NCBI GenBank assembly: GCA_964387935.1
Contig: CAYLZN010000115.1
Span: forward strand, 1-15,295
Direction of reading: 5' to 3'
DNA length: 15,295 bases
DNA from: CAYLZN01 sp964387935
Lineage (GTDB): Bacteria; Acidobacteriota; Vicinamibacteria; Vicinamibacterales; JAFNAJ01
Positions within the stretch are counted from its first letter, which is position 1. Each line of letters starts with the position of its first letter. The position numbers were made by a program, and so were the translations under genes. Shown piece by piece: positions 1 to 6,780 of the stretch. The notes beneath the pieces are model-generated. The model worked only from the letters and a program-made list of their open reading frames with translations, had not been told where the DNA came from and ran no database searches.

Positions 1-689
1 TCCCTGAACACTCCGTTGAACAGGTCGCTGTTGGCAGGCACCACGAGGTTTTGCGCGGTTTGCGTGGTCTGGCGCCAGCCTTCGTAGTAGCCGAAGAAGA
101 AGAGTTTGTTCTTGACAATCGGACCACCCAGACGGCCGCCGAACTGGTCGCGCGCGAGTTCGGCCTTCGGGACGCCCGTGCGATTGTTGAAGAAACTGTT
201 GGCGGCCAGGTCGTTGTCGCGACTGGTGTAGAACGCGCTACCCCGGAACGTGTTCGAGCCAGCGGGGGTCACCATGCGGACCGAGCTGGCCCCGCCCGCC
301 GCGTCGGCGCCCTGTACTGATGACGTGATGCTGAACTCGGACACGTTGTCAGACGTCGGCCGGTTCGGCAGGAAGTCCAGCGAGTTGGTGCGAATGAAGT
401 TGTCCTGGATGTTGATGCCGTCCAGCGTCACCTGCGTCCAGCTGGGCCGACCCCGTTGATGACGGTGTTCGTGCGGTTGGTCATCGCCTGCACGCCCGGC
501 TGCAGCTTGATCAGGTTCGTGATGTCGCGGTTGGCGAGCGGGATCTCGAGGACCTGCTTCTGCTGCACCGTGCTCGTCACCTGCGGCGACGTGGTCTTGA
601 CCAGAGGCGATACGCCCTCGACAGTGATGACCTCAGCCACTTCACCGATCTCGAGCCTGGCCGTGAGGGAGGTCTCCTCGCCGACGTCG
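1..689 (-). pseudogene. TonB-dependent receptor (Oar-like) fragment, frameshifted and lacking its N-terminus
   Basis: Read on the minus strand, this gives the plug and early barrel region of an outer-membrane TonB-dependent receptor of the Oar/carboxypeptidase-regulatory type common in Acidobacteriota. From 5' to 3' it reads VGEETSLTARLEIGEVAEVI, then the plug segment with LEIPLANRDITNLIKLQPGV, then TQVTLDGINIQDNFIRTNSL, FGGRLGGPIVKNKLFFFGYY, and continues past base 1. Such receptors import large ligands across the outer membrane using TonB-ExbBD energy. Two defects are visible. The reading frame shifts at a run of four C at 451-454: upstream it runs INGVGPAGRR then stop, while the family wording RPSWTQVTLDG continues in another frame, so one base appears lost. 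The signal peptide and the regulatory-like domain are also absent, because the sequence changes at about 690 into an oppositely oriented acylase. The internal GTG at 640 is not a credible start. It is either a real pseudogene or an assembly-damaged gene; the family call is secure. Confidence 0.85.
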
Positions 690-2921
690 CTGGCCGATCA
701 GGTGGTCCGCGCCCGCGGCGAGCGGGCGCGATTCTCCGGGCCCGGCGACAAGGACGTGCACGTGAACAGCGACGCCGCCATGAGGGCCCTGCGGGTCGCG
801 GACCTGGCGCGGGAAGACATCCGCACGGCTCCGCCGGAGATCCGCGACTGGTTCACGGGGTACGCGGCTGGCTACAACGCCTGGCTGACCAAGGCCGGCC
901 CTGCGGGCATCGCCGGATGGTGTCGCGGCGCGGAGTGGGTGCGCCCGATCACCGCGGACGATGTGGCGGCGAGGGGCCGGCTGGTGACGCTGACGTTGAC
1001 GAACTACGCCGAGATGATCGCCACTGCCGCGCCGCCTGGGAGCGCCGGGAGCGCCCCCGGCGGCCACCCGCCGCACGACGAGGCGGGCGCGCCGGCTCTC
1101 CCCGACCCGGAGGCCGCGCTCAGCAACGGCTGGGCGATCGGCAGGAACCGGTCCGAGACCGGCCGCGGGATGCTCCTCGCCAACCCGCACTATCCATGGG
1201 TGGGGTCGAACCGGTTCTGGGAGAAGCACCTCACCATCCCCGGTGTGATGGACGTCTACGGCGTGGGCCTGCTCGGGATGCCGGGCGTGCTGATCGGGTT
1301 CAATCCTCACGTGGCGTGGACGCACACCGTGTCTGCCGGCGCCAGGATCACCGGCTACGCGCTCACGCTGGTCCCTGGGCAGCCGACCAGCTACGTGTAC
1401 GACGGCGCGCCGCGCGCGATGGAGGCGCGACAGGTCACGATCGACGTGCGCCAGGCCGATGGGACGCTGCGCCCGGTCGCCCGCACGATCTACTTCACCC
1501 ACTACGGCCCGGTCGTGAACTTCCCGGGCCTCCCCTGGACCGCGACGCGTGCGATCGCGCTGCGCGACGCCAATGCGGACAACAACGAGTCCTCGCAGTT
1601 CTACCTCGCGATGGGTCGTGCGCGCTCGCTGGACGAGGTGAAGCGCGCGCACGCGCGACCGGGCGGCGTGGCGTTCGTCAACACGATGGTCGCCAGCGAT
1701 GACGGCCGCGCGCTCTACATCGACGGGTCGGCGGCGCCTCACCTGTCGGCCGAGGCCATCGCCCTGTGGAAGACGCGCGCCGACTCCGACGCCGATACGA
1801 AGACGGCCTACGCGCGCGGGCTGATCCTGCTCGATGGCAGCGACCCGCGCTTCGAGTGGGTGCGCGACGACCGGGCACGGGACCCCGGCGTCGTCCCCGC
1901 CGAGTTGGTCCCGCAGCTCGAACGCACGGACTACGTCTTCAACGCGAACGACAGTTACTGGATCAGCAACCCGCACGCGCCGCTCACCGGCTTTTCGCCC
2001 GTCCACGGCCGGGAGGACACGCCGCGGTCGCTGCGGACGCGCATGAACGTGCGGCTGCTGGACGACCTGTCGCCGGCCGGCCCCTCGGGCGCGAACGGAC
2101 GTTTCTCGCTCGACGAACTCGCGGCCGCCGTGTTCGGCAACCGCTCGATGAGCGCCGAACTGCTGCGCGCCCCGCTCACCGCGCAGTGCCAGGCCACGCC
2201 ATCCGTCACGCTCGAGGGTCGTGACGTGGACGTCGGTCCGGCCTGCCGCACGCTCGCGGCGTGGGACGGCCGGTTCGATCTCGACAGCCGCGGCGCGGTG
2301 CTCTGGCGCGAGTTCATCACGCAGTATCGAGGCGCGGACTTCAGCCGGGCCGGCCGGCTGTTTGCCACGGATTTCGCGGCGAACGACCCAATCGCGACGC
2401 CCCGGGATCTCGTCGGCCGGTCGAATGGGGACGGCACCTCGCCGGACGGGCCACTCGCGGCGCTGGCCCGCGCCGTGCTCGCCCTCGAGCGCGCGAGCCT
2501 CACGGTGGACACGCCGCTGGGCGCGGCGCAGTTCGCCGACCGCGGCGGACAGCGCATCCCGATCCACGGTGGCCTCAGCGGTGAGGAAGGCATCGCCAAC
2601 TTCGTCAACTACGCGCCGAACGACACGACGCTCGAGCCCGACGCGCCAGTCGGCAAACCGGTCGCAGGCAGTCGATACCTCGGCCCCGCCGGCTACCCGG
2701 TCAACCGCGGCACCAGCTTCGTCATGGTGCTGGCCTTCACGGAGCGCGGCCCCGACGCCCGGGCTCTCCTCACCTACGGGCAGTCCGGCGATCCGCAGTC
2801 GGCGCACTTCCGGGATCAGACGGAACTATTCTCGAAGAAGGCCTGGCGGCCCGTCCTGTTCACGGAGGCCCAAATCAAGGGGGATCCGGCGCTGCGGACG
2901 GTGGTGGTCAGGGGAAGGTAG
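690..2921 (+). CDS. Penicillin/acyl-homoserine-lactone acylase family protein, N-terminus missing
   Basis: This is an Ntn-hydrolase of the penicillin amidase family, closest in wording to PvdQ/aculeacin-type AHL acylases, which cleave acyl-amide bonds in the periplasm or outside the cell. Homology begins at SLADQVVRARGERARF (about 690) in the late alpha chain. The self-processing site precedes SNGWAIG, with Ser codon 1122-1124 as residue 1 of the beta chain. Counting from it, His (1188-1190, in NPHYPW) is beta-23 and Val (1329-1331, in AWTHTV) is beta-70, exactly the PvdQ spacing. The catalytic Asn is probably in NANDSYW (Asn codons 1941-1943 and 1947-1949). A proline/glycine-rich linker (about residues 192-222 of the open frame) fits the excised spacer. 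The frame is open back to 456, but that part is antisense to the TonB receptor and contains no acylase sequence. The signal peptide and about 60-90 residues are therefore missing, and no start can be assigned. Substrate is unproven. Confidence 0.88.
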   Translation: MADQVVRARGERARFSGPGDKDVHVNSDAAMRALRVADLAREDIRTAPPEIRDWFTGYAAGYNAWLTKAGPAGIAGWCRGAEWVRPITADDVAARGRLVTLTLTNYAEMIATAAPPGSAGSAPGGHPPHDEAGAPALPDPEAALSNGWAIGRNRSETGRGMLLANPHYPWVGSNRFWEKHLTIPGVMDVYGVGLLGMPGVLIGFNPHVAWTHTVSAGARITGYALTLVPGQPTSYVYDGAPRAMEARQVTIDVRQADGTLRPVARTIYFTHYGPVVNFPGLPWTATRAIALRDANADNNESSQFYLAMGRARSLDEVKRAHARPGGVAFVNTMVASDDGRALYIDGSAAPHLSAEAIALWKTRADSDADTKTAYARGLILLDGSDPRFEWVRDDRARDPGVVPAELVPQLERTDYVFNANDSYWISNPHAPLTGFSPVHGREDTPRSLRTRMNVRLLDDLSPAGPSGANGRFSLDELAAAVFGNRSMSAELLRAPLTAQCQATPSVTLEGRDVDVGPACRTLAAWDGRFDLDSRGAVLWREFITQYRGADFSRAGRLFATDFAANDPIATPRDLVGRSNGDGTSPDGPLAALARAVLALERASLTVDTPLGAAQFADRGGQRIPIHGGLSGEEGIANFVNYAPNDTTLEPDAPVGKPVAGSRYLGPAGYPVNRGTSFVMVLAFTERGPDARALLTYGQSGDPQSAHFRDQTELFSKKAWRPVLFTEAQIKGDPALRTVVVRGR

Positions 2922-2926
2922 GGGAC

Positions 2927-2982
2927 GTACGGCGTACGGCGTACGACGTACGGCGGCGTACGGTCAGAAGGCGGCGTACGGC
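2927..2982. repeat. Heptad array, GTACGGC family
   Basis: Copies of GTACGGC lie in tandem at 2927-2954 (one reads GTACGAC). A three-base insert follows, then GTACGGT at 2958-2964 and GTACGGC at 2976-2982. The array sits just after the acylase stop, in the convergent spacer before vapC. Bases 2931-2961 are the exact reverse complement of 6781-6811. Confidence 0.85.
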
Positions 2983-2986
2983 TCAA

Positions 2987-3023
2987 GGCGGGAGACTTGG
3001 CCTTCTGGGAGCGATGCGATGGG
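2987..3023 (+). repeat. Direct repeat copy A, on the vapC 3' side
   Basis: This 37-nt element ends in GGGAGCGATGCGATGGG (3007-3023), identical to 3732-3748. The preceding 20 nt are related but diverged between copies. Copies A and B bracket the vapBC pair. Confidence 0.7.
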
Positions 3024-3049
3024 TGGTGGACGGCGCCAAGGGTCGGGCC

Positions 3050-3424
3050 TCAGGCGTGAGCCGACGGGGTCCACGCGACGCCGAGATCGCGGGCCGCGGT
3101 GGCCAGACGCCTGTCGATCGTCCAGAACTGGCAGGCGCCGACGAGCGCGCTCGCGATCAGATGCACGTCGACCCAGCCGAGGCCCGTGCCCGCGAGCCCG
3201 TGCGGCTCGACCAGCGCCATCGCTTCTCCGTGCTCCACCACAGCCAGCGCCGGCAGCGCCGCCAGCAGATGGAGGACCTCCCGGCGCCGCCTGATCGACC
3301 CGAGCCCGATCTCGCCGATCACGAACGGGTGGCACGCGACCTGCCCCTGTTCGAGCAGGCCCGACAGCGCCCGGTTGCCCCGTCGCAGGTGCTCCACCCA
3401 CACGGAGGTATCCACCAGGATCAT
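3050..3424 (-). CDS. vapC: VapC-like PIN-domain ribonuclease toxin
   Basis: This 124-residue protein is a typical length for a VapC toxin, a Mg-dependent PIN endoribonuclease that cuts RNA (often tRNA) when freed from its antitoxin. The acidic PIN residues are all present: Asp5 in MILVDTSVW, Glu in VIGEIGLG (about 43), Asp in GWVDVHLIAS (about 94) and Asp in WTIDRRLA (about 112). The active site therefore looks intact. The ATG at 3424-3422 overlaps the antitoxin stop in an ATGA arrangement, which fixes the start and implies translational coupling. It is the downstream gene of a two-gene operon and runs convergently to the acylase. The longer open frame extending upstream to 3805 is out of frame with vapB and was not used. 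Target RNA cannot be told from sequence. Confidence 0.9.
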   Translation of the reverse strand: MILVDTSVWVEHLRRGNRALSGLLEQGQVACHPFVIGEIGLGSIRRRREVLHLLAALPALAVVEHGEAMALVEPHGLAGTGLGWVDVHLIASALVGACQFWTIDRRLATAARDLGVAWTPSAHA

Positions 3425-3627
3425 CGCTGGCGCCGTGCGGCGGGCCGTCGTCGCGGCGCCAGCCTGAGGGCGGGCTCGCTGCCGCCCAGCGCCGCCAGCC
3501 GGCGCGCACTCTCGCGGGCAATCAGCGCGCGCAGACCCTCGTGCAGCAGGAACGTCTTCTCCTTCACCCCCGTCAGGCTCTGCGCCCGCGCCACCAGTGC
3601 TTCGTCCAGGATGACGGTCGTCCGCAT
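3421..3627 (-). CDS. vapB: VapB-like antitoxin (ribbon-helix-helix type)
   Basis: This 68-residue protein begins MRTTVILDEALVARAQSLTG, the wording of VapB antitoxins. The N-terminal beta strand and helices form a ribbon-helix-helix DNA-binding dimer, and the C-terminus wraps the VapC active site. The segment KEKTFLLHEGLRALIARESA and the following ARRLAALGGSEP match the common VapB core; the tail is arginine-rich (RLAPRRRPAARRQR). In-frame ATGs also occur at 3633 and 3663. I chose 3627 because the family starts at MRTT and because a possible promoter places the transcript start at about that base, giving a leaderless message; no Shine-Dalgarno sequence precedes any of the ATGs. An inverted repeat overlaps this start and could be the autoregulatory operator. 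Its stop overlaps vapC by four bases. Confidence 0.85.
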   Translation of the reverse strand: MRTTVILDEALVARAQSLTGVKEKTFLLHEGLRALIARESARRLAALGGSEPALRLAPRRRPAARRQR

Positions 3628-3657
3628 ATGCATGAGTATGTATCGAAGGTGCATATG
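3625..3657 (-). promoter_or_regulatory. Candidate VapBC operator: CATATGCA-N17-TGCATATG inverted repeat
   Basis: Eight-base perfect inverted arms lie at 3625-3632 and 3650-3657, 25 bp apart, in an AT-rich patch within GC-rich sequence. They overlap the vapB start and the predicted promoter spacer. VapB-VapC complexes usually repress their own promoter by binding inverted repeats, so the placement fits, but binding is inferred. Confidence 0.5.
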
Positions 3658-3663
3658 GCGCAA
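3635..3663 (-). promoter_or_regulatory. Possible vapBC promoter
   Basis: On the minus strand TTGCGC (3663-3658) is followed after 17 nt by CATACT (3640-3635). Each matches 4 of 6 bases of the sigma-70 consensus. The predicted start of transcription falls at about 3628-3627, on the chosen vapB ATG. Confidence 0.35.
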
Positions 3664-3911
3664 GGGCTTCTGGCGGGGGCAGGCGCCGAGACACCCGCCG
3701 GGAAGCGGGCTGGCAGGACTCGGCCGACCTGGGGAGCGATGCGATGGGCGTCAGTTCGAAACCGCGCCGAAAGGAGCGCAGGATTGCACGCGCCAGCTCC
3801 CACATGGAGTGGCGCGTTCACCGATGCAGGCAATCCAAGCGCATGGAGGCCGCGGTTTCGAGCATCGGCTCCCGGGAGGCCGCGAACTGCCAGCCCGATT
3901 CCCGGCGTCCC
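3664..3911. other. Non-coding spacer between vapB and the M20 hydrolase gene
   Basis: This 248-nt spacer lies upstream of vapB and downstream of the M20 stop. It contains direct repeat copy B (3712-3748). Open frames crossing it have no recognisable protein wording. No hairpin terminator with a T-run was seen. Confidence 0.5.
3712..3748 (+). repeat. Direct repeat copy B, upstream of vapB
   Basis: This 37-nt partner of 2987-3023 is identical over its last 17 nt (3732-3748). The first 20 nt are similar with small indels (shared GGC, GGCC and CTGGG blocks). It has the same orientation as copy A. Confidence 0.7.
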
Positions 3912-5396
3912 TCACTTCTCCCGATAGTCCAGCGGCGGCGGACGGTTGCCGACGAGCGGCGTGTAGGTGAAATCGGCCCCCACCTTCCTCGTGTGTTCCG
4001 TCTTCGCGGCCGCGACAAGCGCCGGATCGGTGAACAGGTCGATGGCCGTGAGCGCCAGCGTCTTGGCCGCCACCATCATGCCCTTCGCGCCGATGCTGCT
4101 CCCGGTTGCCGCGACCGCCTGCCACGAGTGCCCCGGCGTGCCGGGCACGTAGGTGGCCGCGCGCAGGCCGGCCGTCGGCACCACCCAGCTCACGTCGGAC
4201 ACGTCGGTCGAGAAATCGCCCTGTCCGCCCGTGCGCAGCGGGGCGATCTCCGAGGCGCGCGAGAGCGGCGGCAACGTGCCTGGCAGTGACTTCCGCAGCG
4301 TCTCCGCAAACGCCCGTTCCTCGGGCGTGTAGTTCACCCCGCCGACGGCGCGCAGGTTGGCGTCGATGCGTCGCGACAGCGTCTCGTTCGGCAGCAGGTT
4401 GTACGTCGCATGCACGATCTCGGTCTCGACCGTCGTCCCGGTGCCCATGGCGGCGCCCTGCGCGGCCTTCTCGATGCGGTCGAAGATCGACGCCACCTCT
4501 TTCGGGCTCGGATGCCGCACGTAGAGGAACACCTCGGCGAAGTCGGGAACGACGTTGGGTGCGCTGCCGCCGCTAGTGATGACGTAGTGGATGCGCGTGT
4601 CCTCGGGCACGTGCTCGCGCATCAGGTTGACCATGTGGTTCATCGCCTCGACCCCGTCGAGCGCGGACCGCCCGCGCTCCGGCGCGCCCGCCGCGTGGGC
4701 CGACACCCCGCGGAACCGGAACTTCGCCGACTTGTTCGAGAGCGACGTGTCCTCGCTCGCGTCGTTGCTGTCGCCGGCGTGCCAGTGCAGGACGACGTCG
4801 ACGTCGCGGAAGAGACCGTCGCGGACCATGTAGACCTTGCCGGCGCCGCCCTCTTCGGCCGGCGTGCCGTACACGCGGATCGTGCCCTTCACGCCGCCCC
4901 CGGCCATCCACTGCTTCACCGCGATCGCGGCAGCGGTGGACCCGGTGCCGAACAGGTTGTGGCCGCAGCCGTGACCGGCGTCCTTGCCTGCGATGGGCTT
5001 GCGCTCCGGCACCGCGTCCTGGTTCAGTCCGGGGAGTGCGTCGAACTCCGCCAGGATGCCGATGACCGGCGACCCGGTCCCGTAGCTCGCGATGAACGCT
5101 GTTGGCATCCCCGCGACCCCGGCCTTCACGTTGAAGCCGGCCGACCGCAACTGCTCCTGCAGGAGCGCCGAGCTCTTCACCTCCTGGTAGCCCACCTCCG
5201 CGAGCCGCCAGATCTCGAACGCCACGCCCTCGTAGGTCTTCGCGTTCGCGTCGAGCCACGCGGCGGTGCGGGTCTTGGCGGCGGGCACCTGGGCCGGCAC
5301 CTGGGCGGACACCGCGGGCGCGATGAGCGCGGTCAGGCACAGCGTCGCGACTGCGACACCGGACGCACGAAGGCGGCTGCGGAGGAAACGGCGCAT
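3912..5396 (-). CDS. Exported M20D-family amidohydrolase (AbgB-like)
   Basis: This 494-residue metallohydrolase resembles AbgB, the p-aminobenzoyl-glutamate hydrolase subunit (about 480 residues), and related M20 amidases that remove an acyl or amino-acid group with two metal ions. Residues 1-31 form an Arg-rich signal peptide with a hydrophobic core ending AVSAQ, so it is probably periplasmic. Metal and catalytic motifs are visible: AEFDALPGL (116-124), GHGCGHN (141-147), GTPAEEGG with Glu181/Glu182, HWHAGD (205-210), SAHAAG (232-237) in the dimerisation domain, and a late His in TPGHSW. The ATG at 5396 is chosen because GGAGG (complement of 5405-5409) lies 8 nt upstream; a GTG at 5405 would overlap that site. 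No AbgA partner is adjacent, so the true substrate is unknown. The 5' flank runs into the N gap. Confidence in the family is high, in the substrate low. Confidence 0.93.
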   Translation of the reverse strand: MRRFLRSRLRASGVAVATLCLTALIAPAVSAQVPAQVPAAKTRTAAWLDANAKTYEGVAFEIWRLAEVGYQEVKSSALLQEQLRSAGFNVKAGVAGMPTAFIASYGTGSPVIGILAEFDALPGLNQDAVPERKPIAGKDAGHGCGHNLFGTGSTAAAIAVKQWMAGGGVKGTIRVYGTPAEEGGAGKVYMVRDGLFRDVDVVLHWHAGDSNDASEDTSLSNKSAKFRFRGVSAHAAGAPERGRSALDGVEAMNHMVNLMREHVPEDTRIHYVITSGGSAPNVVPDFAEVFLYVRHPSPKEVASIFDRIEKAAQGAAMGTGTTVETEIVHATYNLLPNETLSRRIDANLRAVGGVNYTPEERAFAETLRKSLPGTLPPLSRASEIAPLRTGGQGDFSTDVSDVSWVVPTAGLRAATYVPGTPGHSWQAVAATGSSIGAKGMMVAAKTLALTAIDLFTDPALVAAAKTEHTRKVGADFTYTPLVGNRPPPLDYREK

Positions 5397-5411
5397 GGGG
5401 AACACCTCCAG
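5357..5411. repeat. 55-bp duplicate flanking the gap, copy 1
   Basis: These 55 bases (the 5' end of the M20 gene and its ribosome site) are identical to 5512-5566. Copy 1 stops exactly where the Ns start. This is most simply an unmerged contig overlap rather than a biological repeat. Confidence 0.95.
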
Positions 5412-5511
5412 NNNNNNNNNNNNNNNNNNNNNNNNNNNNNNNNNNNNNNNNNNNNNNNNNNNNNNNNNNNNNNNNNNNNNNNNNNNNNNNNNNNNNNNNN
5501 NNNNNNNNNNN
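5412..5511. other. Assembly gap of 100 N
   Basis: Exactly 100 Ns are present, the usual placeholder for an unknown gap. The gap is bordered on both sides by the same 55-bp sequence, so the real missing length is probably zero and the true sequence about 155 bp shorter. Confidence 0.98.
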
Positions 5512-5566
5512 CACCGGACGCACGAAGGCGGCTGCGGAGGAAACGGCGCATGGGGAACACCTCCAG
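5512..5566. repeat. 55-bp duplicate flanking the gap, copy 2
   Basis: This is an exact copy of 5357-5411 that starts on the first base after the Ns. It carries a second copy of the M20 start codon and ribosome site, which should not be annotated as a gene. Confidence 0.95.
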
Positions 5567-5570
5567 GGAC

Positions 5571-5685
5571 GGTTATCGGTTATCGGTCGTCGGTTGAGCC
5601 GCGAGCCGCCAGCCGTGAGCCGTGAGCCCTGAGCCCTGGGCCCTGAGCCCTGAGCCCTGAGCCCTGAGCCCTGAGCCCTGAGCCC
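5571..5685. repeat. Graded heptad array (GGTTATC to TGAGCCC)
   Basis: About sixteen consecutive 7-bp units run without a phase break. They read GGTTATC twice, GGTCGTC, GGTTGAG, CCGCGAG, CCGCCAG, CCGTGAG twice, then CCCTGAG repeated with one CCCTGGG. In TGAGCCC phase the last nine units span 5623-5685. The array fills the divergent spacer between the M20 gene and the lipoprotein gene. Confidence 0.9.
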
Positions 5686-5709
5686 GCCCTACTGTGCCAC
5701 AATCCCGCC

Positions 5710-6639
5710 GTGCGCCTCACGTCTGCGGCAGTAACGTTGGCGGCCGTGTTCGCCTGCGGAGGGTGCGGCGGGTCTTCGGCCCCGGCCACGCCATCGAGCC
5801 CGGCCTCGGCCACGGCCCCGACGTCGAACCCGCCGGCGGGCGCGGTCGGCCCCCAATGCGTCGCGCGCCCGAATCCCGCACCTGGCCCCGTCTCCGACCC
5901 GAACGGTCCGATGTTCCACCAGGTGGTCGTCGCCCGCACCACCGATGGTCTCACCCTCACCGACCCGCGCATCGTCCAGCCAGCGGCCTCGGTGCCGGAC
6001 GGCGTGCGTGCGCCCGACGGCCGCACGCTGATCTACTACGTCAACGGGGCCCAGCACGGCGTCTGGGCCGGCACCGCCACGGCTTCATCACTGTCGCCGA
6101 TCGGGCCGATCTCGCTCGATGGCGTGCGCGATCCCCTGGGCATCGTGGACCCCGATGCGTATCGGGTCGGCGATCGCATCCGACTGGCCTATCTTGCCGG
6201 CTTCGATTCGAGCGAGCGCGCGATCTGCCTGGCAGAGTCGGACGACGGTCTGTCGTTTCGCAGCGTGGGGCTGGCGCTCGACCTGCGGGGCCGCGGGACG
6301 ATCACGGACCCCTCCGTGATTCGCCTGCGGGACGGGTCCTGGCTGATGGCGCTCTCCGAGGGGCAAGCGACGTGGCTCGCGCGCTCGGCCGACGGCCTGT
6401 CGTTCACGATGGGCGAGCGCCTGACGTACGGCGGCGTGCCCGAGCTCGCCGCCCTCGACGATGGCGCGGTTCGGCTCTACGTGTGCGCGGGCGGCATCGT
6501 CGCCTATCGGTCGACGGACGCGGCGTCGTGGCAGCGCGAGCAGATCGTCGTCACCCGCGGCCCGAACGGCTCCGGACTGGTCTGCGACCCGAGCCGCGTC
6601 GCCGGCACGGACCTGTTCGTGTTCAAGACGGGGATGTGA
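5710..6639 (+). CDS. Putative lipoprotein with glycosidase-like beta-propeller repeats
   Basis: This 309-residue protein of unknown function starts at GTG 5710. The leader MRLTSAAVTLAAVFACGG has a hydrophobic core and a lipobox-like VFAC, though Phe at the -2 position is atypical. A low-complexity Ser/Pro/Ala linker follows to about residue 48. The remainder shows recurring blades spaced about 50 residues apart: ARTTDGLTLTD, DPDAYRVGDRIRLAYLAG, AESDDGLSFRS, DPSVIRLRDGSWLMAL, ARSADGLSFTM and AYRSTDAASW. These resemble the Asp-rich turns of five-bladed propellers (GH43/GH32 or sialidase-like), but no catalytic triad can be assigned, so a carbohydrate-related role is only a suggestion. No Shine-Dalgarno sequence precedes the GTG. 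A weak -10-like CACAAT ends 6 nt before it, so a leaderless message is possible. It converges on ppk2. Confidence 0.75.
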   Translation: MRLTSAAVTLAAVFACGGCGGSSAPATPSSPASATAPTSNPPAGAVGPQCVARPNPAPGPVSDPNGPMFHQVVVARTTDGLTLTDPRIVQPAASVPDGVRAPDGRTLIYYVNGAQHGVWAGTATASSLSPIGPISLDGVRDPLGIVDPDAYRVGDRIRLAYLAGFDSSERAICLAESDDGLSFRSVGLALDLRGRGTITDPSVIRLRDGSWLMALSEGQATWLARSADGLSFTMGERLTYGGVPELAALDDGAVRLYVCAGGIVAYRSTDAASWQREQIVVTRGPNGSGLVCDPSRVAGTDLFVFKTGM

Positions 6640-6643
6640 CGGG

Positions 6644-6664
6644 CGATCGTCGGTCGTCGGTCGT
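6644..6664. repeat. Heptad array, CGGTCGT family
   Basis: Three tandem units (CGATCGT, CGGTCGT, CGGTCGT) begin five bases after the lipoprotein stop, followed by a partial CGGT. They lie in the convergent spacer before ppk2. Confidence 0.8.
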
Positions 6665-6780
6665 CGGTGCGTGTCACGGCAGCAACCCCCAACCGATAAC
6701 GGGAGGATACCGCCGGGGCGACATGCCGCGGCCCGGGCGCCCGAGCCGCGTGCGCCCGCCCGGTGCGCCGCCCAAGTCCC

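Noticed and set aside
456..689. N-terminal extension of the acylase frame back to an ATG at 456
   Set aside because: This stretch is antisense to recognisable TonB receptor sequence and has no signal peptide or acylase wording; the frame is open only because of high GC.
642..2807. 721-codon open frame on the minus strand opposite the acylase
   Set aside because: Its translation is Arg/Ala/Val-rich with no family wording, and it lies opposite a gene with clear catalytic motifs; it is a GC-driven shadow.
3014..3970. Plus-strand frame across vapBC and the spacer
   Set aside because: The opposite strand has intact VapB and VapC with an ATGA overlap; the plus translation is Arg-rich noise.
5512..5566. 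A second gene start (duplicated M20 start)
   Set aside because: It is the exact 55-bp contig-end copy across the N gap and is not followed by coding sequence for this gene.
5623..5685. CRISPR-like repeat array
   Set aside because: Units are 7 bp with no spacers and no cas genes nearby; it is a simple tandem repeat.
6725..6765. GC-rich palindromic stretch (around CGGGCGCCCG) as a terminator
   Set aside because: It has no loop of suitable size and no T-run, and similar palindromes are expected by chance at this GC level.
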